From an uncultured Subdoligranulum sp. (GTDB lineage: Bacteria > Bacillota > Clostridia > Oscillospirales > Ruminococcaceae): a stretch of DNA of 53,482 nt. The notes under the pieces were generated by a model. The model was given only the letters and a program-made list of their open reading frames with translations, made no database searches and was not told where the DNA came from. The DNA is taken from assembly GCA_904390925.1 (NCBI GenBank), contig CAJFMB010000008.1, positions 1-53,482 of the forward strand, in the 5' to 3' direction. This document shows positions 34,653 to 43,868 of the stretch, one piece after another (position 1 is the first letter of the stretch; each line of letters opens with the position of its first letter). The translations under genes were made by a program, and so were the position numbers.

Positions 34653-34785
34653 CAAACCAGCATTGGGTCCCAATATTTGTATATTTTTTTTGAAAATGTA
34701 AAATTCTGGAATCATATATTTCTATAATAAATACATTTATTTGACCTGATGTGCCCTTTTTGGCATTCAAAAGTATGTCTTTTCA

Positions 34786-36120
34786 TCAAAATTGTTTTCG
34801 GTTCAGCCATCGGCAAAGTCTGCGCCGTCCGGCGTCCGGACTGCAGGCCGCATGCAGGAAGGCCAGTCCGGCAAAGACGGTCACTCCCAGGCTGCGCCAG
34901 GTAAACCAGCCGTGCTGGATGGAATGGGTGCGCAGCAGGGCCAGCCAGGCCGGAGCAGAGAGTGCAGCCAGCAACAGCGGCAGCGCGCCAAACAGCGCAC
35001 GGCGATCCCGCAGGCAGAGTGCGAATGCTGCCAGCAGAACCACCAGCAGGATCACCAGCGGCCAGAAAAGCCCCCGCCCATTGAGTGTATCAAAAACAAA
35101 GCGGAAAATGTTGGGCCAGGTCAGCTGGATGCCATGCCAGCTGTCGGCTGAGGTGCGCACCGACGCCTGATGCAGCGCGTCGCCAATGATATCCTGTCCG
35201 GTGACGGCGCCGGCCAATACCCACTTGGAGGCCCAGCAGAGGGCGTAGCCTCCCCCCCAGCTGATGGCCCCTCCCAGCACGGCACCACAGCGGCGCAGTG
35301 GTGCCGTGCGGTCAGGAACCCGGGCATCCAGCAGCCAGACGGTCAGGGGCAGACCGAGGGTCAAAATCGGCGTGACCAGCAGATCCAGGAAGGCGGTGCA
35401 GACCCCCACCGCCACCAATCCGACAGCCAGTCCGGCTGCCGTGCGGGGTTTTGCCAGAACCCACAGGCAGGCGGCATAGCTGATGGCAAAGCAGGTGAAG
35501 AACTGTACCTGGTGGGGGGCGAAAAAGGCGGTGACCGCCACCTGACTGATGGCAAACCACACCGCGGGCCAGCGGCCGCAATGTTTCCACAGTTGCCACA
35601 GCAGTGCTGCGGCCATCACCGCGAACACCAGATAGTTGAACACCCGGACCTGCCCGTAGGTCAGAAACAACAGGAGCGGGCGCAGCCAGATCAGGTAGCC
35701 GTGCCAGTAACGGGCGTAGGAGAAGGGTTCCAGGCCAATGTCGGCACCGGTTTTGCCCTGCTCCCGGGCAGCGAGATAGTCGCCCAGGTCATCCTGCAAG
35801 GTCTCGAAGTTGTCCACATTGTAGGCGGTGGCGGTCATCATGGCGGTGAGAGGCTCTGTCTCGTCGGCGCTGGCGGCCTCAAACAGCATGATGGTGTCGG
35901 TGTAGTTGTCCATCTGGAACAGCTTGAACCCGAAAAATTCCGGGTAAAGGCCTTCCTGCTGCAACAGCGGCACCGAGCGGGCGATATTTTCCCGCACCGG
36001 TGCCCCGGGCAGCGAGAAGGCCCCCAGCAGCAGAACAAACAGCACTGCCAGTGTCAGGGCAAAGACAGCGACGGCACGGCCGGCAAACCGGGCGGCGCGG
36101 GCAGGGGCGGAAACGGGCAT
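34786..36120 (-). CDS. polytopic membrane protein, possible GT-C type transferase
   Basis: A 444-residue membrane protein with about ten hydrophobic segments. The first (about 14-36) is followed by an extracellular loop of about 90 residues containing LFQMDNYTDTIMLFEAA, then dense membrane helices. Only the overall layout suggests a sugar transferase of the GT-C class; I see no decisive motif, so the function is unknown. The start at 36120 (MPVSAPARA) is set by AAGGAG eight bases upstream, the longer frame is not coding. It is separated from ftsW by a terminator. Confidence 0.75.
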   Translation of the reverse strand: MPVSAPARAARFAGRAVAVFALTLAVLFVLLLGAFSLPGAPVRENIARSVPLLQQEGLYPEFFGFKLFQMDNYTDTIMLFEAASADETEPLTAMMTATAYNVDNFETLQDDLGDYLAAREQGKTGADIGLEPFSYARYWHGYLIWLRPLLLFLTYGQVRVFNYLVFAVMAAALLWQLWKHCGRWPAVWFAISQVAVTAFFAPHQVQFFTCFAISYAACLWVLAKPRTAAGLAVGLVAVGVCTAFLDLLVTPILTLGLPLTVWLLDARVPDRTAPLRRCGAVLGGAISWGGGYALCWASKWVLAGAVTGQDIIGDALHQASVRTSADSWHGIQLTWPNIFRFVFDTLNGRGLFWPLVILLVVLLAAFALCLRDRRALFGALPLLLAALSAPAWLALLRTHSIQHGWFTWRSLGVTVFAGLAFLHAACSPDAGRRRLCRWLNRKQF

Positions 36121-36213
36121 GGCAAAGGCTCCTTCTGTATGGCTTTGCGGGGGTGGAGGCAAATCTCCGACAGCACACCGCAAAACGGGATACTTGTAAT
36201 ACAGCCCCACGTA

Positions 36214-36244
36214 CAAAAACGGGGAGGCAGTTTTCTGTCTCCCC
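36214..36244 (-). terminator. intrinsic terminator of ftsW
   Basis: GGGGAGGCAG (36221-36230) pairs with CTGTCTCCCC (36235-36244), followed on the minus strand by GTTTTTG. Confidence 0.82.
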
Positions 36245-36293
36245 ATTATACTAGATGTTGTTCTCCTCTTCAACCGACGAACACTCCCCGCCG

Positions 36294-37466
36294 TCATCCG
36301 TCCGCCTGGCGGGAGACCGACAGCACAATGCCCATTTCTCCCAGCAGCATCATCAGGCTGGTGCCCCCGGACGAGAAGAACGGCAGGCTGATACCGGTAT
36401 TGGGGATGGTGTTGGTGACAACGGCGATGTTCAGAACCGCCTGCAGGATCACCTGTACCACAAAGCCCACCACCAGCAGGGCGCCGAACCGGTCCCGGGC
36501 CCGCACCGCCAGATACATGCCCCGCAACAACAGCAGCAGGAACAGCCCGATGACCACTGCCGCCCCCACAAAGCCAAGTTCCTCGCAGAGGATGGAAAAG
36601 ATAAAGTCGTTCTGCGGTTCGGGGACATAGAGGTATTTCTGGCGGCTGTTGCCCAGTCCCAGCCCTGCAATGCCGCCGGAAGCGATGGCATACAGGCTCT
36701 GGATGGTCTGGTGGCCCTCCCCCAGCGGGTCGGCAAACGGGTCCTGCCAGGAGGCCAGCCGGTCGGCGGCGTAGGGCACCAGTTCCGGCAAAAGAATCAC
36801 CGCAGCGGCAATGGCGGCCCCGGCCGCCGCCCCGGCCAGACCAAACCATTTCAGCCCGGTGCCCCCCACAAACATCAGCACCGCACCGATGCCCAGAATC
36901 AGCAGCGTGCCGGAAAGATGGGGTTCCAGAAGCATCAGCACCGTCACCACACCCAGAATCACTCCGAAGGGCAGCACACCGGTGGAAAAGGTCTTCATCC
37001 GGTCATGGTTTAAGGAAATGATGTGGGAAAAGACCAGCACCACCGAAAACTTGGCGATCTCGCTGGGTTGCAGGGTGCCAAGGCCGGGCAGCACGATCCA
37101 GCGTTTGCAGCCGTTGTATTCCGGCATGAAAAGTACCACCGTCAGAAGTACCAGCGACAGGCCCATCAGCGGCCAGGCCAGTTTGTGCCAGATATGGTAA
37201 TCCACCAGCGAAGCCAGATACATGGCCACCACCCCCAGTGCTGCAAACAGCAGCTGGGGGCGGATGTAGGTGAAGGCATCTCCCCGGCGATAGAGTGCCA
37301 CCGCATACCCGGCCGAGAAAAGCATCACCAGACCCAGCCCCACCAGCAACAGCAGAATGGCCAGAAACGGCAGGTCCAGCCCCGGCAGGCTGCGCACCCG
37401 CCGGCGCAGCGCAGACAGTCTGGTCCAGACGGTGCCCTTTTGGGCGCGGTAGACGGTTTTGTCCAT
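36294..37466 (-). CDS. ftsW: FtsW/RodA/SpoVE family peptidoglycan glycosyltransferase
   Basis: A 390-residue SEDS family protein that polymerises lipid II with a class B penicillin-binding protein. Hallmarks are PGLGTLQPSEIAKFSVVLVFSHI (about 155), the LEPHLSGTLLI loop with the catalytic aspartate region, YVPEPQNDFIFSILCEELGFVG (about 300) and NTGISLPFFSSGGTS near the C-terminus. About ten membrane segments. It could be FtsW (division), RodA or SpoVE (spore); YVPEPQNDFIF favours FtsW or SpoVE. The start at 37466 (MDKTVYRAQ) follows GGGGGAAAGG. No penicillin-binding protein lies beside it. Confidence 0.92.
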   Translation of the reverse strand: MDKTVYRAQKGTVWTRLSALRRRVRSLPGLDLPFLAILLLLVGLGLVMLFSAGYAVALYRRGDAFTYIRPQLLFAALGVVAMYLASLVDYHIWHKLAWPLMGLSLVLLTVVLFMPEYNGCKRWIVLPGLGTLQPSEIAKFSVVLVFSHIISLNHDRMKTFSTGVLPFGVILGVVTVLMLLEPHLSGTLLILGIGAVLMFVGGTGLKWFGLAGAAAGAAIAAAVILLPELVPYAADRLASWQDPFADPLGEGHQTIQSLYAIASGGIAGLGLGNSRQKYLYVPEPQNDFIFSILCEELGFVGAAVVIGLFLLLLLRGMYLAVRARDRFGALLVVGFVVQVILQAVLNIAVVTNTIPNTGISLPFFSSGGTSLMMLLGEMGIVLSVSRQADG

Positions 37467-37544
37467 CCGGCCTTTCCCCCTTTCCTGCAATCTCTGAGTA
37501 TTGTATGCGGAAAGGGCCGTGTTTAAACCTGGCCCGGCAGCAGC

Positions 37545-37577
37545 AAAAATCCGCCCTGTGCCGAAGCACAGGGCGGA
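37545..37577 (-). terminator. strong intrinsic terminator of the SpoIID operon
   Basis: TCCGCCCTGTGC (37550-37561) pairs with GCACAGGGCGGA (37566-37577) around a four-base loop, and five T residues follow on the minus strand. Confidence 0.9.
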
Positions 37578-37602
37578 CAGGTATAAATTCCGTTGAGAAC
37601 GA

Positions 37603-40600
37603 TCAGTAGGTGGTCAGGCTGGTACCGGGGTAATAGTGCTGCAAAATCTGCTGGTAGCTCCAGCCATTGTTTGCATAGCCCACCGCGCCCCACTGGCTCA
37701 TGCCGACGCCGTGGCCGTAGCCGTACACGTCAAAGATGAAGCAGTCGCTGGCAGAGTCATAGCTGACGGTAAAGCACTGGCTGCGCAGGCTGCGGCCGTC
37801 CACGCTCTGGCCGGCCAGCAGCGTTTCCCGGAACCAGCTGCCGCGGCAGGTGGTGTTGGGACCGCTGTCCGGGCCGATCTGCATCTGACTGACCCAGCCA
37901 TACTGGTTGGCGGACAGAATCTTGAACCAGCTGTTGGGGTCCACGCCGCTCAGGTCGATGCCCAGCACATCCTGAATACGCTGCTGCAGCGTAGCGCGGG
38001 AGAAACGTGCCGTGCCCGAGGTTGCGCCGTTGGTGTTCCAGTGGGAGGCAGTGCTCTGGTCATAGGGACTGTCCACCGCCTGCAGCCAGGCTCGGTCGCT
38101 GCCCCACACATCCGCCGCCGAAGCAGTACCGGTGGAGGCGGAGGCAAAATAGGGAGTAAAGCAGACATTGCCGCCGTAGGTCACCAGCACATGGGCAACC
38201 TCCTGTGCGGCGGCCAATGCCGCATCGCCGGGGGTTGTGCCGGCCACCGAAGGGTAGCCGCCCTGGCTGATAATCCAGCAGTGGGCCGCCACACACTGGG
38301 CCTTGTAGGCCTCGGCGGGGGCGCCGGGTCCCAGCTCATTCTGGGCGATCATGGCCAGGCAGGTCACCAGATCCAGCGTCTGCTGGCTGCCGTTCATCGT
38401 CACATTGATGGTCTCCCCTGCTGCGGAGCTTCCGCCGGAAGATTCCGGTGCCGGAGTCGCCTGTGCGGCAGGCTGGGAGTTGTCCGTGCCGCCGGAAGAT
38501 TCCGGCGCCGGGGTGGGTGTCGGGGCCGGGGTGGGATTTGCGGATGCGATCTGCTCCACCGAGATTTCCTGCTCCGGCAGGGTGCCCTCAGCGCCCTGGT
38601 GCACGTCACTCTCGGCGGCGCCCTCCTCCCCTGCCTTGTCGGTCAGACCTGCCAGCAGCTTGTCCACGTCGGTCATCAGCTGGTTGGTCTGTGCCTGCAG
38701 GTCGGCAATGTTCTGGTCCAGCGCCTGGGTATCCACGCCGGTGGGCGCGGCAGGCTGGTCCTTGCCCTCGTTGCCGGAGCTTTCCTCTGCCGACTCGGGG
38801 GACGCCGTACCCGTCGACGCACAGGCCGAAAGGTACCATTCCAGCTGGTCCCCCAAAAGTGCTCCCACATCCGGCATCTGGTCACCGTCGGTACCGTAGC
38901 GCACGGCGGGAAGCAGCGGGTCGCTGTTCAGTTCCACCTGTCCCGCGGAGAGTTCCCCGCTGCCGGAGGTGGCCAGGCGGCCGGTGACGCAAAGGCGCAC
39001 CCCGTCATTGCCCGGCTCCGAAGCCAGCGTCAGGAAACCGGCATGGTCGGTCATGGAAAGGTCCACATCCGCCAGCGACCGGGCACGGGCACCCAGCACA
39101 AAATTCAGATATTCGCTGTACTCGGTCAGCGGACGGCCGGATACGTCAAAGGCACCTGCGCCGGTCTCGTTGGGGTCCTGGTAGTAGACAGCCAGTACCT
39201 CGTAGCGGTAGCTGGTATCAGCAAGGTAAAGGGTAAAGCCGGTGTTTTCCCGCAGGGTGGTCAGGTCAGCCAGCACATCCAGCGATTCGTCGTTCATTTC
39301 CAGCAGAGTGTTGGCGGGATATTCGCTGCCCAGATAGCTGGTGCCGGACACGGCAGGCCCGTCGGGGGCCTCCTCGCCGGATGCGCCGGACAGGTAAACC
39401 AGTTTGCCCTCCATGCCGGGGAAGGCCAGGTATCCTGCCACATCGGCATCCCGTCCTGCGGCCTCGGCCAGATACTCGGTCACCGCGCTGTCAAACTGAG
39501 CGGTACCGTAACCGTCAGCCGACGGTGCGGGATTGGAATGGATATTGAGGAAATAGAACAGGGCGCCTGCCAGCGCCAGAATCACCACCAGGAAGCCGAC
39601 AAAAACCGCCGTCATGGCCATGCTCTGGCGGCGCTCGTTGCGCAGTACCCGGGCAAGGCTGCGGCTCTGACCCAGGTCCATGGCCGGCATGGCTTCCGCC
39701 GTGCTGTTTTCCTTTTTCCGGGACACCCGGGTGGTCCGCCGGGCCGGAGCAGAAGCTTTGCGGGCGGGCTGCTCGTCGGAGAGATGCTCCACCGCATCGC
39801 GGAAGTCCTCCAGCGAGGTGGGCGGCGACTGGTCATCCGCCTGCTGGGCGGCACGGACTGCTTCCGGGTCCAGGCCGCTGGTCAGATCCGGCACATCGTC
39901 GTCCAGAATCGAGCGAGGTGGTTGGGAACGGGTGGCGGTTCCGGTATCCCGCTGGATGCGGGTCAGACGCCGTCCGCCGCTGCGGGCCGCACGGTAATCG
40001 GCAGCCGCCTTGGCACCGTTGGTGGCAAAATCCAGCGGCGCGGCAGCCTGGGGGGGATCGGCGTTTTCAAATGTAATGGAGCCCTTGGGACTGTTGCTGT
40101 TCCAGCTTTGCTCGGCTGCCGCATGGGCCGCAGCCGCCACATCGGCGGCGTTGTCCGGTACCGGGCGGGCAGGGCGCGCGGTGTCGGTCTGCGTGTCCTG
40201 CTGGGGATTGTCCTCGCCCATGGAGGCGGCAACCGCAGCGGCGGCGGCATCCTGCATCATCGACTTGGGAATGGCCGCCGTGTCAAAGTCCAGCATCGGC
40301 TCAAAGGAGGAACGTCCGCCTGAACGGCGCCGGCGCAGCGAGAACCGGGTGGTATCGCCGCGGGTCTGTCCGGCGCGGGAGACCAGCAGCAGCGGATGCT
40401 CGTGTCCGGGATGGAACTGGATGGTGCCGGAGGTGAATTTCAGGCCCAGGGTACGCCGCCGCACCAGGTCCAGAATGTTGTTGGCAATGGCGGCATCGGT
40501 CAGGTCCGGGCGCAGCGCACAGGCCACAGCCCCTTTCCGGTCGCAGATCAGCACAAAGGGTGCCTGCCCCACCGTGGCCGGCATGTAGACGGCGGCGATG

Positions 40601-41115
40601 TCCGCCTCGCCCACATCCATGGCCTGCTGGGCGCGGCCTGCCGCCGCCTGCACCACATCGCCCGGGAATTTTTTCAGAAGCTGGGGCGGCGTGACGATGT
40701 CGCGGGAGACAATGGGATCGGCATAGCTGTGTGTGCCGAAATCAAACACTGCCTCGCCGTGTTCCAGCGGCCGCAGCAGATCCCCCAGCAGCCGGCCGGT
40801 GGTTTCATCGGTGGCCACCAGCAGACGCCGCTTTTGCAGCAGGGCATCCAGTGTGGCCTGGGCCAGGCTCGTCTCGCCGGTGGCGTAGACGGCATCGCCA
40901 AAGCGGGCGGCCAGTTTCTGCGCCCACTTGTCACAGTGGGCATCCGCCATGGCCTGGGTGGGGGCCGAAGCCTGCACGCAGACGGCAAACTCGCCGTCCC
41001 GTTCCAGCAGGCGCAGACCGGTGCAGCCGTCCGCCTGCGCCTGGCGCAGGATGGCGGTTACCTCGGCCGAAGTCAGGCCGAACACGCGCAGGATGCGCAG
41101 CTGTGTCGACACCAT
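37603..41115 (-). CDS. giant chimeric SpoIID/LytB protein with CinA-like and sortase-like domains
   Basis: A 1170-residue membrane-anchored protein. Its order is: residues 1-225, cytoplasmic, resembling the CinA C-terminal half but lacking the catalytic serine (VATDETTGRLL against ATAESCTGGLV); 240-495, disordered, Pro/Asp/Arg-rich; 501-524, one membrane helix; 530-715, resembling class B sortase without the usual His and Cys (FLTLASEPGNDGVRLCVTGRL); 765-898, acidic coiled coil and PTPAPTPTP linker; 900-1170, SpoIID/LytB domain with the hallmark GYGHGVGMSQWGAVGYA and YQQILQHYYPGT. SpoIID enzymes cut denuded peptidoglycan glycan. It ends a transcript with cinA, thiI and a desulfurase. Start: GGAGG 8 bases upstream. 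Confidence 0.88.
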   Translation of the reverse strand: MVSTQLRILRVFGLTSAEVTAILRQAQADGCTGLRLLERDGEFAVCVQASAPTQAMADAHCDKWAQKLAARFGDAVYATGETSLAQATLDALLQKRRLLVATDETTGRLLGDLLRPLEHGEAVFDFGTHSYADPIVSRDIVTPPQLLKKFPGDVVQAAAGRAQQAMDVGEADIAAVYMPATVGQAPFVLICDRKGAVACALRPDLTDAAIANNILDLVRRRTLGLKFTSGTIQFHPGHEHPLLLVSRAGQTRGDTTRFSLRRRRSGGRSSFEPMLDFDTAAIPKSMMQDAAAAAVAASMGEDNPQQDTQTDTARPARPVPDNAADVAAAAHAAAEQSWNSNSPKGSITFENADPPQAAAPLDFATNGAKAAADYRAARSGGRRLTRIQRDTGTATRSQPPRSILDDDVPDLTSGLDPEAVRAAQQADDQSPPTSLEDFRDAVEHLSDEQPARKASAPARRTTRVSRKKENSTAEAMPAMDLGQSRSLARVLRNERRQSMAMTAVFVGFLVVILALAGALFYFLNIHSNPAPSADGYGTAQFDSAVTEYLAEAAGRDADVAGYLAFPGMEGKLVYLSGASGEEAPDGPAVSGTSYLGSEYPANTLLEMNDESLDVLADLTTLRENTGFTLYLADTSYRYEVLAVYYQDPNETGAGAFDVSGRPLTEYSEYLNFVLGARARSLADVDLSMTDHAGFLTLASEPGNDGVRLCVTGRLATSGSGELSAGQVELNSDPLLPAVRYGTDGDQMPDVGALLGDQLEWYLSACASTGTASPESAEESSGNEGKDQPAAPTGVDTQALDQNIADLQAQTNQLMTDVDKLLAGLTDKAGEEGAAESDVHQGAEGTLPEQEISVEQIASANPTPAPTPTPAPESSGGTDNSQPAAQATPAPESSGGSSAAGETINVTMNGSQQTLDLVTCLAMIAQNELGPGAPAEAYKAQCVAAHCWIISQGGYPSVAGTTPGDAALAAAQEVAHVLVTYGGNVCFTPYFASASTGTASAADVWGSDRAWLQAVDSPYDQSTASHWNTNGATSGTARFSRATLQQRIQDVLGIDLSGVDPNSWFKILSANQYGWVSQMQIGPDSGPNTTCRGSWFRETLLAGQSVDGRSLRSQCFTVSYDSASDCFIFDVYGYGHGVGMSQWGAVGYANNGWSYQQILQHYYPGTSLTTY

Positions 41116-41174
41116 GGTAACACCTCCGGGTGATCAGTTCAGGAAAACAACGCCCGCAAAGCGGGCCGGAAAAT

Positions 41175-42482
41175 TCAAAGATTCAGGCTGTCCGGGTCGG
41201 TCAGGCAGTCGGATTCCGCCTGCAGCGCCTCGGGCAGGGGCAGGTCCAGCGCCATGCGGCGCAGCATATCCAGCGCGTACAGGGCCGCCCGGGTGCGGAT
41301 GATGTCCCGCTCCCGGTAGCCGCCCAGCGTCAGGCGCATCAGATAGACCTTATGGTTGCGGGCATCGCAGCCGCCCAGATAGACGGTTCCCACCGGTTTG
41401 CCGGGCAGGGCACCGCCGGGGCCGGCAATGCCGGTCAGGGCAACCGCCACATCGGCGCCGGATACCCGCTGTGCGCCCAGCGCCATGGCCACCGCCACAG
41501 GGCCGGAAACCACGTTGTACTGTTCGATCAGCGCCGGGTCCACCCCCAGCAGCTTGCTTTTTGCGCCCTCGGCGTAGGTGACAAAGCCATAGCCGAACAC
41601 CTCGCTGGAGCCGGGCACATTGGTCAGCCGTTCGGCCACCAGCCCCCCGGTGCAACTTTCCGCCGTGGCGGCGTGCAGGTGATGCTCCCGCAGGGCACGG
41701 ACCACCGTGTATTCCAAAGCCGGTACATCCACATCATAGGCCGCGTCCCCCAGCCTGTCGCGGAGCTTGTCCAGCGCCGCGTTGCAGTCGGCTTCCGCCT
41801 CGGCGGCGGTGGCGGCCCGGGCGGTGACCCGGATCTCGCTCTCGCCGGTTTTGCAGTAGATGGCAACGGTGGGATTTTCGCTGTCAAACAGGCTGCCCAC
41901 CTTTTCGGCGATCCGGCTTTCGCCCCCCAGCACATGCAGCGTCCGGCTGTGGATGGTGCAGTTCTGCCGCCGTTCCAGAATCGGGCGGACCTGCTCCTGC
42001 CACATCGCCTTCATCTCCCGGGGGACCCCCGGCATCAGGGCGGCGCAGTGGCCGTTGGCATCCTCAAACCAGGCGCCGGGCGCGGTGCCGTGGGCGTTGG
42101 GCAGCTTGTGCCCCTTCACTGGAACCATCGCCTGCTTGCGGTTGTTCTCGGTGGGGGTGCGGCCGGTGCGGGCAAAAAAGTCCACAATCTTCTGCCATTC
42201 CTCCGGGTCGAACCGCAGCGTATCCTCGAAGGCATCCGCCACCGTTTCCTTGGTCAGGTCGTCCTCGGTGGGGCCCAGCCCGCCGGAGAAAATCAGCAGA
42301 TCGCTGCGGGCGCGGGCGGTGTTCACCAGTTCCTTCAGGCGGGCGACGTTGTCCCCCACCACATGCTGGTGCAGCACCGAGATGCCCAGTTCGGCCAGTT
42401 CCCGGCTTAAATACTGCGCATTGGTATTCAGGATATCACCCAGCAAAAGCTCGGTGCCCACACAGATCAGTTCGGCGGTCAT
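41175..42482 (-). CDS. cinA: CinA: competence/damage-inducible protein, NMN amidase
   Basis: A 435-residue CinA. The N-terminal MoaB-like domain starts AELICVGTELLLGDILNTNAQYLS and holds FSGGLGPTEDDLT near residue 65; a KH-like middle (about 205-255) leads to the C-terminal amidohydrolase with TAESCTGGLVAERL (273-286), whose serine is catalytic for hydrolysis of nicotinamide mononucleotide. Substrate residues TGIAGPGG follow. Length is normal and nothing is missing. It lies 33 bases after thiI and 59 bases before the SpoIID-like gene. The domain at 205-410 of CinA is echoed in that next protein. Confidence 0.96.
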   Translation of the reverse strand: MTAELICVGTELLLGDILNTNAQYLSRELAELGISVLHQHVVGDNVARLKELVNTARARSDLLIFSGGLGPTEDDLTKETVADAFEDTLRFDPEEWQKIVDFFARTGRTPTENNRKQAMVPVKGHKLPNAHGTAPGAWFEDANGHCAALMPGVPREMKAMWQEQVRPILERRQNCTIHSRTLHVLGGESRIAEKVGSLFDSENPTVAIYCKTGESEIRVTARAATAAEAEADCNAALDKLRDRLGDAAYDVDVPALEYTVVRALREHHLHAATAESCTGGLVAERLTNVPGSSEVFGYGFVTYAEGAKSKLLGVDPALIEQYNVVSGPVAVAMALGAQRVSGADVAVALTGIAGPGGALPGKPVGTVYLGGCDARNHKVYLMRLTLGGYRERDIIRTRAALYALDMLRRMALDLPLPEALQAESDCLTDPDSLNL

Positions 42483-42515
42483 GGAATATCTCCTTTTCAG
42501 TCAGCAGCGCCCAGG

Positions 42516-43709
42516 TTACAGTTCCGGGTCGTCGCCGATGCGGATGCGGATCTTCTCCACATTGGCGGCAGCCTCGGCTTCCAGTTCGGCCAGGCCGGGC
42601 ATACCTGCCTCCGCCTCCTCGATCTCGGCCAGCGTCGGCCGGGTCTTGGGATGGGCGGGGGTGAAGATGGTGCAGCAATCCTCGTAGGGTTCAATGGAGG
42701 TCTCAAAGGTGCCGATCTCCCGGGATTTGGCAATGATCTCGGTCTTGTCCATGCCAATCAGGGGGCGCAGCACCGGCAGGCGCTGGGCGGAATCGGTGCA
42801 GGCCAGCGCCGCCAGCGTCTGGCTGGCCACCTGGGCTAGGCTTTCGCCGGTGATCAGCGCCTGCATATCCGAGGTGGCGGCCACACGCTCGGCAATGCGC
42901 AGCATGCTACGGCGCATCAGCACCGTGAACAGCACATCGGGAGCGTTGTCCCGGATGTATTCCTGGGGTTTGGTGTAGGGCACCACAAACAGCATGCAGT
43001 TGCCGGTGTACTCGCTGACCTCCCGGGCCAGCGCCACCACCTTGAGCTTGGCACGCAGGCTGGTGTAGGGCGGCGAGGCAAAATGAATGTGATGCAGCGC
43101 CAGGCCGCGGCGGGCCATATACCAGGCCGCCACCGGGCTGTCGATGCCGCCGGACAGCAGGTTCAGTGCCCGGCCGCTGGTGCCCACCGGCAGGCCGCCG
43201 GCGCCGGGGAACTTGGGCCCGTGGATGTAGGCGCCGAAGTCCCGGATCTCCACCATGACCTCCAGCTGGGGGTTGTGCACGTCCACCCGAAGGTAGGGAT
43301 GTTTGGACAGCAGGAAGGCCCCCAGTTCCCGGCAGAGTTCCGGGCTTTTCATCGGGAAGGTCTTGTCCGAGCGCTTGGCCTCCACCTTGAAGGTCTTGAC
43401 CCCGCGCAGCACCTGGCCCAGGTACTCCTCGGCCACCTGGCAGATGGTATCAAAGTCCTTTTCGCAGACGGCGGCACGGCTGAGCCGGGCAATGCCGAAC
43501 ACCTTGGACACCCGGCGGAAGGCCTCGTCCATGTCGATGTCCTCGTCCTGGGGCTGGATGTACAGGGTGCTCTGGGCCATGCGGAGTTTGAACTCGCCCA
43601 GGTCCTCCAGGCGGTGGCGGACCTCCTTGATCAGCTTGGCTTCAAAGGTGCCGCGGTTCAGGCCCTTGAGGGCCATTTCGCCCTGGAAGGCCATGATGAT
43701 TTCTCTCAT
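42516..43709 (-). CDS. thiI: tRNA 4-thiouridine synthase / thiamine sulfur transfer ThiI, short form
   Basis: A 397-residue ThiI, which makes 4-thiouridine at position 8 of tRNA. The N-terminal ferredoxin-like and THUMP domains (1-165) precede the PP-loop LNLLSGGIDSPVAAWYMARRG near residue 180 that adenylates the uridine. It ends with the catalytic-cysteine segment EDCCTIFTPAHPKTRP, without the C-terminal rhodanese domain of E. coli ThiI, which is typical for Firmicutes where the cysteine desulfurase hands over sulfur directly. That desulfurase is encoded just upstream. The ribosome site before 43709 is weak (AAGG). Confidence 0.96.
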   Translation of the reverse strand: MREIIMAFQGEMALKGLNRGTFEAKLIKEVRHRLEDLGEFKLRMAQSTLYIQPQDEDIDMDEAFRRVSKVFGIARLSRAAVCEKDFDTICQVAEEYLGQVLRGVKTFKVEAKRSDKTFPMKSPELCRELGAFLLSKHPYLRVDVHNPQLEVMVEIRDFGAYIHGPKFPGAGGLPVGTSGRALNLLSGGIDSPVAAWYMARRGLALHHIHFASPPYTSLRAKLKVVALAREVSEYTGNCMLFVVPYTKPQEYIRDNAPDVLFTVLMRRSMLRIAERVAATSDMQALITGESLAQVASQTLAALACTDSAQRLPVLRPLIGMDKTEIIAKSREIGTFETSIEPYEDCCTIFTPAHPKTRPTLAEIEEAEAGMPGLAELEAEAAANVEKIRIRIGDDPEL

Positions 43710-43780
43710 GTGTTTCAACCTTTTCTTTGTAGTTTCTGTGCGGAAAAGTTTCTGGGCAGGGCCGGAAACCGGCCGCAAAG

Positions 43781-43809
43781 TCTGATACAAAATGTATTAT
43801 TTTATCAGA
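43781..43809 (-). promoter_or_regulatory. inverted repeat in the desulfurase-thiI gap
   Basis: TCTGATA (43781-43787) and TATCAGA (43803-43809) are perfect arms around an AT-rich loop, in the 159-base gap. A possible promoter overlaps but is not convincing, so thiI may be read from the desulfurase promoter. Confidence 0.4.
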
Positions 43810-43868
43810 TATTACAAGTCAGAATGACGGATGACCGGGCCGGAGCCCCCATTTTTGCCAGCGCAGCG

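Noticed and set aside
37636-40323. 895-codon open frame on the plus strand
   Set aside because: Antisense to the SpoIID gene; no recognisable domain.
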